DNA of 64,000 nucleotides from positions 248,001 through 312,000 of IMG/VR virus record IMGVR_UViG_3300034358_000008, one strand, 5' to 3'. A model generated the notes under the pieces. That model was given only the letters and a program-made list of their open reading frames with translations. It was not told where the DNA came from and ran no database searches. Each line of letters starts with the position of its first letter. Positions within the stretch are counted from its first letter, which is position 1. Of this stretch, positions 7,790-16,418 are shown one piece after another. The DNA comes from a virus. The position numbers and the translations under genes are program-made.

Positions 7790-8509
7790 TTAAGTGCGGA
7801 GCAGTTCTTCGATCATCTCAACCGACTCAGATTGGTTAACCAGAGCAGAGTTGATACCTTCGCTGTAATAAGCACCGTTTAGTTTAGACGTTGTATCGGA
7901 AGTGTTCCAAATAACAGAACGGAAGGGAACCGTAACAGGAGGTTTAGTCCGTAGGTCTTCCGGGCGTGCAAGGATGTGCCGATACAGCCGAGTCATATCA
8001 TTCGGATCTCGAGCAATAGTTGAAATAATCAACTCGATAATCGAACGACCACCAAGGTCAACCCCGGCGTGCTCTTTTGCTGTGTCGAACATATTCGCCA
8101 TGTCGAAGTAATCCATGTACCAAGGAATGTTACCCTTAGCAATGAACTCATCGTACATGTAGTAACTGAGGGTGTCTGTCACAACCAAAGCGGTCGTGTA
8201 GATTAACTTGTCTCCAGCTTCAAACTGGAACTCGATGTAAGGTGTTTCGTTAACTACGATCTTCTGCGTGGAGCTAGGACAGATACGCATCATTGCGATA
8301 GTCTTGTTAACAGCGTATCGGTCTCCCATGATGATCGGGAAGAAACCAAAGACAAAAACCTCACTGCCTAGGACAGCAAGGTTCTTAGCTGTAAAACTTT
8401 CGGGAATCTGTACGGTACACGGAACAGTAGTAACGACACTTCCATCGGATTCTTCTGACAAACGACTGAGTACGTAGTCTGCATCACGAATCAGATTTGG
8501 AGTGTTCAT
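7790..8509 (-). CDS. Putative head/virion structural protein
   Basis: 239 residues. Soluble, mixed alpha/beta, no enzymatic motif seen. It lies between the prohead protease and the ParB-like/GNAT protein in a leftward operon, separated by 10-13 nt on each side, so a head-morphogenesis or structural role is inferred from context. The position would correspond to phiKZ gp176. Confidence 0.6.
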   Translation of the reverse strand: MNTPNLIRDADYVLSRLSEESDGSVVTTVPCTVQIPESFTAKNLAVLGSEVFVFGFFPIIMGDRYAVNKTIAMMRICPSSTQKIVVNETPYIEFQFEAGDKLIYTTALVVTDTLSYYMYDEFIAKGNIPWYMDYFDMANMFDTAKEHAGVDLGGRSIIELIISTIARDPNDMTRLYRHILARPEDLRTKPPVTVPFRSVIWNTSDTTSKLNGAYYSEGINSALVNQSESVEMIEELLRT

Positions 8510-8519
8510 GGGTTATCCT

Positions 8520-9743
8520 TTAATTTTTAAGCCAAACTTCGTAGGAGCTACCGTCATCTTCACGAATGGTCTTACCACTACGTTTGAATCCAGCCGACTC
8601 GAATAACTTTTGACTCTTAATGTTGTCAGGTTCAATCATAGCTCGACCGGGTTTATCTGCAAAATACTGCGCTACAAATGCCCCAGCTATACCTTGATGT
8701 TGGAATCGTTGAGTAACGAAGATTGCGCCTGTGCGGTATCGACCGTCGCCGTCCTTACGTGGTACAGCAAAACCAACGACCTCGGTCCCCTTAAAGAAAC
8801 CAGTTACGGTCTTAGTTTTACGTCCCCTAACGACATCCCCTAAAAACCTGTCCCCTTCAGACTCATCGATTAACTTAACAATCATTGGGTCATCAACAGA
8901 GATGGATTTAAAAGATACGTCACCGAAAGATTCTTGACCGAGCTTAGTCTTAAGGTCACGATGAAACTTATCAGCAGCTTGACGTTCACTGATTGTTGGT
9001 GGAAGATCCTTAACTACGTTATCAACGTGAGCTTTAAATCGATCACCTTGCGACACAGATGCGTAAGCTGTACGACGTTCACGCTCTTCAAACATCAAAG
9101 GAGAACCTTGATGAATGTCTTGCAGTCTAGCTACACGATCAGGTAAAGGCCAGTTAGGCTCAACACCCATAGCGTCACATTCACTGGTAAGGCGCTTCTC
9201 TTCAGCTTGTAGCACTAATTGAGCAGACTTAGAATTCGCAGCAGCGGCGTAAGCTTCTGCCTTGGTGAAGTAACCTTCTTTGCTGACTGTTTGCTTTGTG
9301 AGTTTACGGATCAACGCATCGTTAACTACGATAGCTAGAATAGTCTGATGACCATCTTGAGCTGCACGTACTACACGGTGATAACCATCTAAGGTAGCAA
9401 AGTTCCCCGGAGAATACTCATGGACTATAACTGGATATTTGAGATCTACTTTAGCAACGCGTTCTGCATCAACTGAAGTAGCGGGTTCAATCATCCATAC
9501 AAGTTTAGAGATAGGGAAGTTAACTGGTGTCATACCCTTAGTGACTTTCAGCAATTCATCTACCAAGTAAACTGAACCTTGGTGGGAGAATAAGCTATCT
9601 GCGCCTTCCTTGTACTCACTACCAACCTTCTGGGATTCCGTCCAAGCGGGATAAGGGAGGCCGTTCCGCCGGGCGTGTAGCCTAGCGAGACGGCGCTCAA
9701 TTTCTCCGGGACCCCAAGCTTCGTTAGAAGGTTGGCTTAGGTC
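8520..9743 (-). CDS. ParB-like + GNAT-like protein, probably made as a -1 frameshift extension of the 680-aa protein
   Basis: The open frame runs from the slippery site to 8520 (407 codons). The only conventional start is a TTG at 9566, giving 348 aa. However, the 59 codons upstream of it (LSQPSNEAWGPGEIERRL..., PAWTESQKVG...) look fully coding and contain no ATG, GTG or TTG. The frame is -1 relative to the 680-aa gene and begins at a CCCTTTG heptamer. Domains seen: a ParB-like segment just after the TTG (PISKLVWM..., DGYHRVVRA) and a C-terminal GNAT-like acetyltransferase fold (RFQHQGIAGAFVAQYF acetyl-CoA loop; LFESAGF). Its place in the head operon suggests a virion or capsid-assembly role. 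If translated as a fusion the product would be about 1086 aa. Confidence 0.65.
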   Translation of the reverse strand, partial: DLSQPSNEAWGPGEIERRLARLHARRNGLPYPAWTESQKVGSEYKEGADSLFSHQGSVYLVDELLKVTKGMTPVNFPISKLVWMIEPATSVDAERVAKVDLKYPVIVHEYSPGNFATLDGYHRVVRAAQDGHQTILAIVVNDALIRKLTKQTVSKEGYFTKAEAYAAAANSKSAQLVLQAEEKRLTSECDAMGVEPNWPLPDRVARLQDIHQGSPLMFEERERRTAYASVSQGDRFKAHVDNVVKDLPPTISERQAADKFHRDLKTKLGQESFGDVSFKSISVDDPMIVKLIDESEGDRFLGDVVRGRKTKTVTGFFKGTEVVGFAVPRKDGDGRYRTGAIFVTQRFQHQGIAGAFVAQYFADKPGRAMIEPDNIKSQKLFESAGFKRSGKTIREDDGSSYEVWLKN

Positions 9744-11779
9744 AAAGGGGTTTCGTCATCTTCTTCAGATTCTTCATCGGTAGTTTCAGTCTCTTCGACT
9801 TCGGCTTCCTCAGATTCTTCTGCGTCAGTTGCTTCAGCGGTAGATTCGGTTTCTTCAGTTGCCTCGGTTTCGGTTTGTTCAACCTCTGTCTCAGCTTCTT
9901 CAGTTTCCTCTACTTCTTCAGCGACTTCCTCTTCGTCACCTTCGTCGGTTTCGAGATCAGCGTACGGATCTGCTTCTTCATCGCTGCCGTCACCTGTAAA
10001 GTCTTCTTCGACGTCTGTTTCCGCTTCACCAGTTTCGGCTACATCGGTTTCACCAGTAGCGTCACCGAGATCGGTATCGTCAGCAGTGCCATCAGTACCC
10101 AGATCACCAGCTGTGTCGTCCAGACCATCCCCAAGATCGGAAGTGTCATCACCCAGACCAACATCAGACAAGCCGTCATCGCCATTAACACCGGCGTCGC
10201 CGACAGTGCCTTCTTCACCGGCAATACCCAGTTCGTCGCCACCCAATCCAGCTTCGCCTTCATCTGTAGCTTCATCATCAGCAATAGCCAATAGACCGGA
10301 ATCATCGATAGGACCAGTAGCAGAACCTTCAGGATCAATCTCAGCTGAGAACATTTCAACCTTGACTTGTTTAGCCTGGAAGATAGCAACCAGAGTAATC
10401 ATCGCTTGCGTAGCCAGTTCACGAACGGTAGCCTTGGTATAAGTCTGACCAAACTGATCGATTGCATCCAGATACTCAAGGTAGGTGGATTCAGGGAAGT
10501 ACACACGGCAAACCAATGCCGAGAACACTTTGTACGGATTGTCGTAATCATCTCGACGAACGTAACGCAGTGCTTCAATCAGACCCTGTTCCATTTCTGG
10601 AGTGTAACGATCTTTCAACAGTTCACTACGACCGATTTCACGGAAAGCAGAGATAACGTTGTTCAGACGTTGACGATCAGAGTAGTCAATTGCAGCCTGT
10701 TGGATCATCGGATAGATTTCGTGCCAACGTTCAATGAACTTGTGAGCAGCAGCATTCAGATACTTAACGTCAGTAACGCCAGTGTTCTCAACAGCAGCAC
10801 CCAAGATAGCTTGAATGTCACCACCACCTACAACCCATGGATCGAATACGTCACCGTTAACAGTAACGATAGCACGACGGGTAGCGATAGGGTTGGTAGC
10901 TTCGTTCTTCAGAATCATTACACCCTGTTCACGCATGTCAGCACGACGCACGTAAGCGCGCATCAGATAGAAGCCGAACATTTCGTGCAACAGTTTCATG
11001 GTGTGTTCCCACTCTTCCAGATCAACGGAGAAGTTAGGGACGACCACTGGGTTGTCGATATAGTGACCGCAGATGAAATAAGCGACCAGCAAATCGTCAA
11101 CGTTGAACGGAGCAGCTTGTGCTGACAGGTAAGGCAAACCAGCAGGCATTACGTGACCAGTAGTGAACAAGGAGTTCCATACCAGTTCCAGTCGTGCACT
11201 ACCAACTTGCAGAGCCCACTCGGTGATCTCTTCTTGCTCAAGGTGTGGGTTGTTGACCGACATCATTTCGATAATCGATTCAGCAGTCTGACCTTCGAGT
11301 TGGAAAGACTTATAAGAGTCTTTAGGACGAACGGTGGTGTAACGAGTGTTGATGTGGTTAACCAACGTGGCACTGTTGTGTGGTGCCAGATAACGCCATG
11401 CCTTAACCGAGTACTCGGGTTGGCAAGAAGCCGATTGCATACCAGCATAAGTCTGGTGCATAGCTTTAATAGCAGGGATAATAACGTTAGTCGTGTTGAA
11501 CTGAACCTTGGCTACAGCTTGACCCAAGTTAGCAACGATCGATTCACGGGAATCATCTTCAGCTGGAGTGGTATCTTGGTTGATCGCATCGAAGTGATCT
11601 TCTACTGCTACCATCTCTTCATCAGGCAATGCAGTGTTGGTTGGTTCGTCGTCAACTTTGTAGGTATCGGCGAATACAGCCAGGGGGAACTCAGGGTTCC
11701 CCACAGTCAGTACTTTACCTTCCCGAGTCAACGTCTGGGCCGCGTCACGGACAGCGTCCATAGTTTCGGATTGGTACAT
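9737..11779 (-). CDS. Head-operon protein with extremely acidic C-terminal tail
   Basis: 680 residues. The first about 490 form an ordinary alpha-rich protein (RGD-like and Arg-rich helices, Trp/Tyr motifs). The last about 190 are low-complexity Asp/Gly then Glu/Thr/Ala, nearly devoid of Lys and Arg. Acidic tails of this kind occur in scaffold or portal-associated head proteins. The gene lies between the RNA polymerase beta-like gene and the prohead protease, so a virion or scaffold role is inferred. It ends at the slippery site described for 9743-9749. Probable counterpart of phiKZ gp177 by position. Confidence 0.65.
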   Translation of the reverse strand: MYQSETMDAVRDAAQTLTREGKVLTVGNPEFPLAVFADTYKVDDEPTNTALPDEEMVAVEDHFDAINQDTTPAEDDSRESIVANLGQAVAKVQFNTTNVIIPAIKAMHQTYAGMQSASCQPEYSVKAWRYLAPHNSATLVNHINTRYTTVRPKDSYKSFQLEGQTAESIIEMMSVNNPHLEQEEITEWALQVGSARLELVWNSLFTTGHVMPAGLPYLSAQAAPFNVDDLLVAYFICGHYIDNPVVVPNFSVDLEEWEHTMKLLHEMFGFYLMRAYVRRADMREQGVMILKNEATNPIATRRAIVTVNGDVFDPWVVGGGDIQAILGAAVENTGVTDVKYLNAAAHKFIERWHEIYPMIQQAAIDYSDRQRLNNVISAFREIGRSELLKDRYTPEMEQGLIEALRYVRRDDYDNPYKVFSALVCRVYFPESTYLEYLDAIDQFGQTYTKATVRELATQAMITLVAIFQAKQVKVEMFSAEIDPEGSATGPIDDSGLLAIADDEATDEGEAGLGGDELGIAGEEGTVGDAGVNGDDGLSDVGLGDDTSDLGDGLDDTAGDLGTDGTADDTDLGDATGETDVAETGEAETDVEEDFTGDGSDEEADPYADLETDEGDEEEVAEEVEETEEAETEVEQTETEATEETESTAEATDAEESEEAEVEETETTDEESEEDDETPLT
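9743..9749 (-). promoter_or_regulatory. Putative -1 ribosomal frameshift site (C CCT TTG)
   Basis: Reading the minus strand, the last codons of the 680-aa gene are ACC CCT TTG ACC TAA. C-CCT-TTG fits the X-XXY-YYZ slippery consensus in the correct frame. Slipping -1 enters the otherwise start-less frame of the downstream ParB/GNAT protein two codons before the stop. I did not find a clear stimulatory hairpin at the usual 5-9 nt spacing. Confidence 0.5.
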
Positions 11780-11791
11780 GATAGCTCCTAA

Positions 11792-11989
11792 TTAGCAGTT
11801 CAGATGTTTAAGCATACGACCAACCAATGCGGCTTTAATGTCCGCAGCGGAGAGCGATTCGCCTTCGATGGTGTTGGCAGCCGATTCGGAGCCCAGGGAG
11901 CGCAGAATTGCTTCTGCACCCAGTTCAGCAGCAGCGGTCAGAACGGCAAGGTTCTGTCCGAAGACTACGTTGTTACTTTGCTTTTGCAT
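11792..11989 (-). CDS. Small hypothetical protein in RNAP/head operon
   Basis: 65 residues from the ATG at 11989, which has GAGGAACTAAAC upstream (AGGA, 7-nt spacing); a further 5' ATG lacks this. It overlaps the end of the RNA polymerase beta-like gene by 17 nt, so translation is probably coupled. Ala-rich helical protein with no recognised motif. Confidence 0.65.
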   Translation of the reverse strand: MQKQSNNVVFGQNLAVLTAAAELGAEAILRSLGSESAANTIEGESLSAADIKAALVGRMLKHLNC

Positions 11990-14900
11990 GTTTAGTTCCT
12001 CGGTATACACCAGCAATGTGTTTGGAGAGTTGCTTCAAGAGCATGCTAGTGGTTGCGATTAGTTTCGGAGACATTACCATCCGTTCTTCTACAGACGTGT
12101 TGCCGAAGATGATGTCGATTGGAGTGTCGTCTTCAAGCTTGTTGACACCAGTCATCACACGAGAGATTACGGTCTTCATCTGGTTACACAATACAGCCTT
12201 GTCACCAGTACCGAATGGAATATCATGGTCGATGTAAATACGGATAACCATGCTATCCGGTTCCAACACTTGACCTTTAATACGGAAGGAGGAATCTACT
12301 TCACCGGAGTGAGCAGGTCGTCCTCTTTGACGTGCAGATTCAGCACGCCATTCATCAGACTTCTCTGCGAGTTTACGCAGGTTGTCAGACATGTCATCCA
12401 GATCACCGTGATAGAAACATTCGATTCGAGATACCGTACCAACTACCTTAGCGGTAGGTGTGGCAGCCGAGAGTCGCTTGAGCGTCTCAATGGAAGCTTC
12501 ATCAAACAGCGTGTTACCCGCAGTTTCAGGATCTTCAATAATACATAGAATTGAATTCAGGTCGAGGTGCTCGCCCTCTTTGACCAGATCACGGACATGT
12601 TGGTCGAACCTAACAATGACGTTCTTCACGTCAGAAGTCTGTGTGTTCAACTTAATAGCCATGGATTCAGAAACAACAGATCCGTCCTCGAGAGTATCGA
12701 GGTTGTCACTAAATACAACCACGCCAATAACCCCAGGCATCAAAGAAGCTTGAGTTGGGTTGTAGCGATCCTTCTTGAAATACTTCCGGTTGTATGAGAT
12801 TGTGTCACCGCGTTTAAATTTGTCACCTTTCTTAAGATCGGATACCAAAGCGTGCGGATACACTACACCAGCAGCAGAACCATGAATCGTGCCCAAAGGC
12901 ATCGAGTCGAGTTCACCACTTGCATACTTCACAGTTACAGCGTGCTTATCGATGGAGACAACTTCACCATCTTCATCAGCAGAGGTTGCAAAGATACTGG
13001 AAGTACGTTGAGCTACGACTTGTTCATAACCAGTACGGACTGGCGAAAGATCGTAACCATCTGCATACAAACCTTGTTGCTGTTGAATCGACGCAAAGCC
13101 GATACGCTTCATGTCGTCGTGTGCCATACCTACACCCAAGAGTGCAGAGGTAGAGAACAACTTAGACTTGGTATCAATCGATTCATCAAACACACGTGTC
13201 AAACCACGCATCGAGGTGAAGTTAGCATCAGGAGTCATGTAGGCAATGATACCTACGTCACCGGAGTCAACAGTAGACTCAGAGATAATCCCCCGATCGT
13301 TGTCACCATAAACACGAGTACGAGCAACCATCGATACAGCAGCACGACCACCCGACCCACGATAGGTCATTGCTTCTTGTTCACGCAGGTTAGCAATTGG
13401 GTTAGAGTCTTCAATAGTAGCTACAGTCGGATCGTTCAGTTCACGCCATACTTCATGACGATCGAGAACTACCTTCAGTTCAGTACTACCTTCACGACTA
13501 TTATACCGTTTTACAGCCTTAGACAGACTGCTGAAGATCTGGCCTGCAATGCGTTCGTAGCCACGATAGCGCATGTACGCACCGTCTACCTCATTAGGAG
13601 ACCAATCGGTCATGAGGAGTTCTACAGAGCGGTACAGCAACCCTTCGAAGTCAGTTGGCTCACCCATCTCTTCCAACAGACCCTTAGTGATAGGGTCCAA
13701 CCAAGCTTCGAACAGGAAATCGATCTCTTTCAAGAATCGAGCACCCATGTCTTGCTCAGCGAGGATACGGAAGTAAACATCCTTACGGTTAAAGTCATAC
13801 CGGGAATAGTTACGCAGCGACTTGTGATAACGACGTAGACCACCGAGTACCAACATGGCTTTATAGTCAGAGCGTGGGAACACCAAGACTTCATCGTTGA
13901 AAGCCAGTACCCATTCATCTTGCTGAATCACTACGCCTTTGGTACCACGAGGATAAGCCGTGTACTCAACACCGAGTTTCTCCAGCAGGTTATTGAAACC
14001 AAACTGATAACCCAGTACCAAGCCTAGAGGCAAGTCCTTACCACCCACCTTAACATCTACCGATTCCAGTGGAGCTTTGGTCATGTTCAATCCAGCGAGG
14101 TCTACGATAGTCCCCATTGGTTCAAGATCAGTCAAAGACTCTTGGAGATAGAACACACCTTGTTGGTCAACCACAACTGGAGAGTTCTGGTAAGCACCCA
14201 CCAGCACCAACCCATCCCGTTCAACATTAGCTGCTGTGATCCCGTACTTAGACTGGAAATGCTCTTCACGTTGAGGATAGTTGAAGAAGAAGTGAATGTC
14301 TCCGTTATCGAATGCGCTGAACTTAGTAGCCAGAGCAGTGTAGACTCGTGGTAACCCTTGGAATGAGGACAGATCAATTTCAGCGAACTTCGGATTGGAG
14401 ATAATAGCGTTAGACTCATCACGAGCCTTAACATCCAATTGACGAGTCAACCATTTGTCGTAGTTGTTATCAGCACGCTCCGAACGCAATACGAATGTCT
14501 TGTTCGTATAACTGGTCAACGCAACTTTCATTGGGTTAACTTTACGGATTGGAATATCAGCACGCTGAATACGTTGACGGTAAGTAACACCGTTAGACAA
14601 GAACCGACCATCCCGATCAATAACCGGAATAGTGAACTCCAAGTTACTCGATACACCACGAACAGGTTTCACTGTAACTGTGAAGGTTTGAGTGTGGTTC
14701 ATGACATCTTCATTCTCACGAATCTTAATGTCTGTAACCGATACACCTTGACGCTGGATAAACATGATGCCGTTGAGGATATCCTTAGGCAACAGAGTCT
14801 TGATGTATTTACGCATCATCGGTTTGTGAACCGACTTCAACATGGCTTTGTCCATGATAGTAGCTTTATCAGGATACGCATCCACAGGGACCGTGTAATC

Positions 14901-16415
14901 CTCATTAGCATACTGCATGGCTTCCTTAACAGTTAACCCAGAACCGAATGGGTCTGGCATTGTCTCGTAAGACATCGCTTGATCCACAGCTTGTTCAAAG
15001 CTACGTTCAGAAATCATGTTGGTCTTAGCCAAACGATACGCTCGCTTAGCAACACCGTCCAACATGTCATCGCCAGTAGAGAACTCTTCCTGCTTAGGTG
15101 CACCCGGTTTACGCTCTTCTACTTTAAGTGTCTTGGTAGCTGCCTCAGACATCTCATCGGTTTCGATGTGAAGTGTGGTGCTATCCAAATCTAACTCAGG
15201 TGGAGGAGTATAGGTGACTTGCAGAACATCAAGATCGAATGTCTTGTAGACCTTACTGAGAGGTTCAGCAACTTCCGTAACATCAATCTCTTCAACGGGT
15301 TCTTCAACAACAGCCTCTACTTCCGTATCACCGTTATCGTTCTCTTCAAGATCCTCAGTCATATCTGGTTGAGGAGCTTCAATCTCAGCTACGGCTTTCA
15401 ACAGGTTGTTAGCTTGTACGTTAGCATCGTTCTCAACGAGTGCTTGACTACCGTTAGCAAATTCAACCAGTGTGGTTACCAGACTGATGAAACGACGCTG
15501 CAATACTTCAGGTTTGAAATAAGCTTCCAGACCAAAGTCATCGATGTACGATTCAAAGCCCATTGCATAGAGAGATTCTTTGTCGTTATTCTCGAGTGCT
15601 ACCTTCTGAGCAGCCAAAGCCAACACGTCTTCTTCAATTTCTTCCTCGGTCTGTGTACGCCACTCATCGAGCTTACCAAGGTTGATAACAAAGAAGCTAC
15701 CTTGGACACGGATGAAGAAGTTAATCTGCGCTAGCGCTGCCTTAGGCACCTTAGAGATGTAACTAGACTTACGCTCCAAGCCAAGGAACCGATAAACATC
15801 AAACAGATTCAAAAGACTACCCGTATTGAACAGCTCCAAGAGGTGTTGGTTCTGGGAAGTCTCAAGTTGTTTGAACTGAGCGATGGTTGGCATCCGCTCA
15901 GGGATATGCAGTTCCATGAAATGGTTCCAGTGAGGGAACCGGTCTACAGCTTTCGCTACGCCGTCCCAAACTGTTGCAGCATTGTTACTCCAGCGGTAGT
16001 ACGTTGCCTTATAACTGGCAATGTAGCGATACAGCGGGTTGAGCATGTTGTAGTTGAACAACGCGACGTTCTGTTGATTCAAACGTACCGATTCATCACG
16101 ACGCAGTGGTTTGAAGAAACGATGTTGTTTACGGAATTCGTTCATGAGGGTGATAGGTAACACCCCTGTACGCTTAGGACTACCATCAAGGGTTTCCAAC
16201 TGAGTAAAGTGTTCAATGAACACCTTACCTTTCAGCTTAGCGATAATAGGGTCAGCTTGGCTAGGTCCCATTACCGCAGTGTTGTCATCCCAGAAGTGAT
16301 AGACGGTCTCTATCGGGAAATCAAATTTCTTAATGGCGTGCAGACGAGGAGACTGAAGCTCCCCAACCTGACGCAGACCGTAGTCTCTAAGAAACTGTAT
16401 AATTTTTAAGCGCAT
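11973..16415 (-). CDS. Virion RNA polymerase beta-like subunit (phiKZ gp178-like)
   Basis: 1480 residues, a divergent multisubunit-RNAP beta homolog. Seen in the C-terminal third: GDKFKRGDTISYNRKYF with YNPTQASLMPGV downstream, and GDKAVLCNQMKTVISRVM, matching the beta GDK...GxKxxxS block that places catalytic-centre lysines. An acidic insert (about 345-400) separates the N-terminal part from the core. In phiKZ the virion polymerase is packaged and injected to transcribe early genes without host RNAP. The gene starts 3 nt after the beta'-like gene in the same operon. The beta' C-terminal half (phiKZ gp149-like) is not in this window. Confidence 0.8.
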   Translation of the reverse strand: MRLKIIQFLRDYGLRQVGELQSPRLHAIKKFDFPIETVYHFWDDNTAVMGPSQADPIIAKLKGKVFIEHFTQLETLDGSPKRTGVLPITLMNEFRKQHRFFKPLRRDESVRLNQQNVALFNYNMLNPLYRYIASYKATYYRWSNNAATVWDGVAKAVDRFPHWNHFMELHIPERMPTIAQFKQLETSQNQHLLELFNTGSLLNLFDVYRFLGLERKSSYISKVPKAALAQINFFIRVQGSFFVINLGKLDEWRTQTEEEIEEDVLALAAQKVALENNDKESLYAMGFESYIDDFGLEAYFKPEVLQRRFISLVTTLVEFANGSQALVENDANVQANNLLKAVAEIEAPQPDMTEDLEENDNGDTEVEAVVEEPVEEIDVTEVAEPLSKVYKTFDLDVLQVTYTPPPELDLDSTTLHIETDEMSEAATKTLKVEERKPGAPKQEEFSTGDDMLDGVAKRAYRLAKTNMISERSFEQAVDQAMSYETMPDPFGSGLTVKEAMQYANEDYTVPVDAYPDKATIMDKAMLKSVHKPMMRKYIKTLLPKDILNGIMFIQRQGVSVTDIKIRENEDVMNHTQTFTVTVKPVRGVSSNLEFTIPVIDRDGRFLSNGVTYRQRIQRADIPIRKVNPMKVALTSYTNKTFVLRSERADNNYDKWLTRQLDVKARDESNAIISNPKFAEIDLSSFQGLPRVYTALATKFSAFDNGDIHFFFNYPQREEHFQSKYGITAANVERDGLVLVGAYQNSPVVVDQQGVFYLQESLTDLEPMGTIVDLAGLNMTKAPLESVDVKVGGKDLPLGLVLGYQFGFNNLLEKLGVEYTAYPRGTKGVVIQQDEWVLAFNDEVLVFPRSDYKAMLVLGGLRRYHKSLRNYSRYDFNRKDVYFRILAEQDMGARFLKEIDFLFEAWLDPITKGLLEEMGEPTDFEGLLYRSVELLMTDWSPNEVDGAYMRYRGYERIAGQIFSSLSKAVKRYNSREGSTELKVVLDRHEVWRELNDPTVATIEDSNPIANLREQEAMTYRGSGGRAAVSMVARTRVYGDNDRGIISESTVDSGDVGIIAYMTPDANFTSMRGLTRVFDESIDTKSKLFSTSALLGVGMAHDDMKRIGFASIQQQQGLYADGYDLSPVRTGYEQVVAQRTSSIFATSADEDGEVVSIDKHAVTVKYASGELDSMPLGTIHGSAAGVVYPHALVSDLKKGDKFKRGDTISYNRKYFKKDRYNPTQASLMPGVIGVVVFSDNLDTLEDGSVVSESMAIKLNTQTSDVKNVIVRFDQHVRDLVKEGEHLDLNSILCIIEDPETAGNTLFDEASIETLKRLSAATPTAKVVGTVSRIECFYHGDLDDMSDNLRKLAEKSDEWRAESARQRGRPAHSGEVDSSFRIKGQVLEPDSMVIRIYIDHDIPFGTGDKAVLCNQMKTVISRVMTGVNKLEDDTPIDIIFGNTSVEERMVMSPKLIATTSMLLKQLSKHIAGVYRGTKHAKAK

Positions 16416-16418
16416 GAA

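Noticed and set aside
12852-13838. 328-codon plus-strand frame inside the RNA polymerase beta-like gene
   Set aside because: Shadow frame; the opposite strand encodes the conserved polymerase protein over the whole interval.
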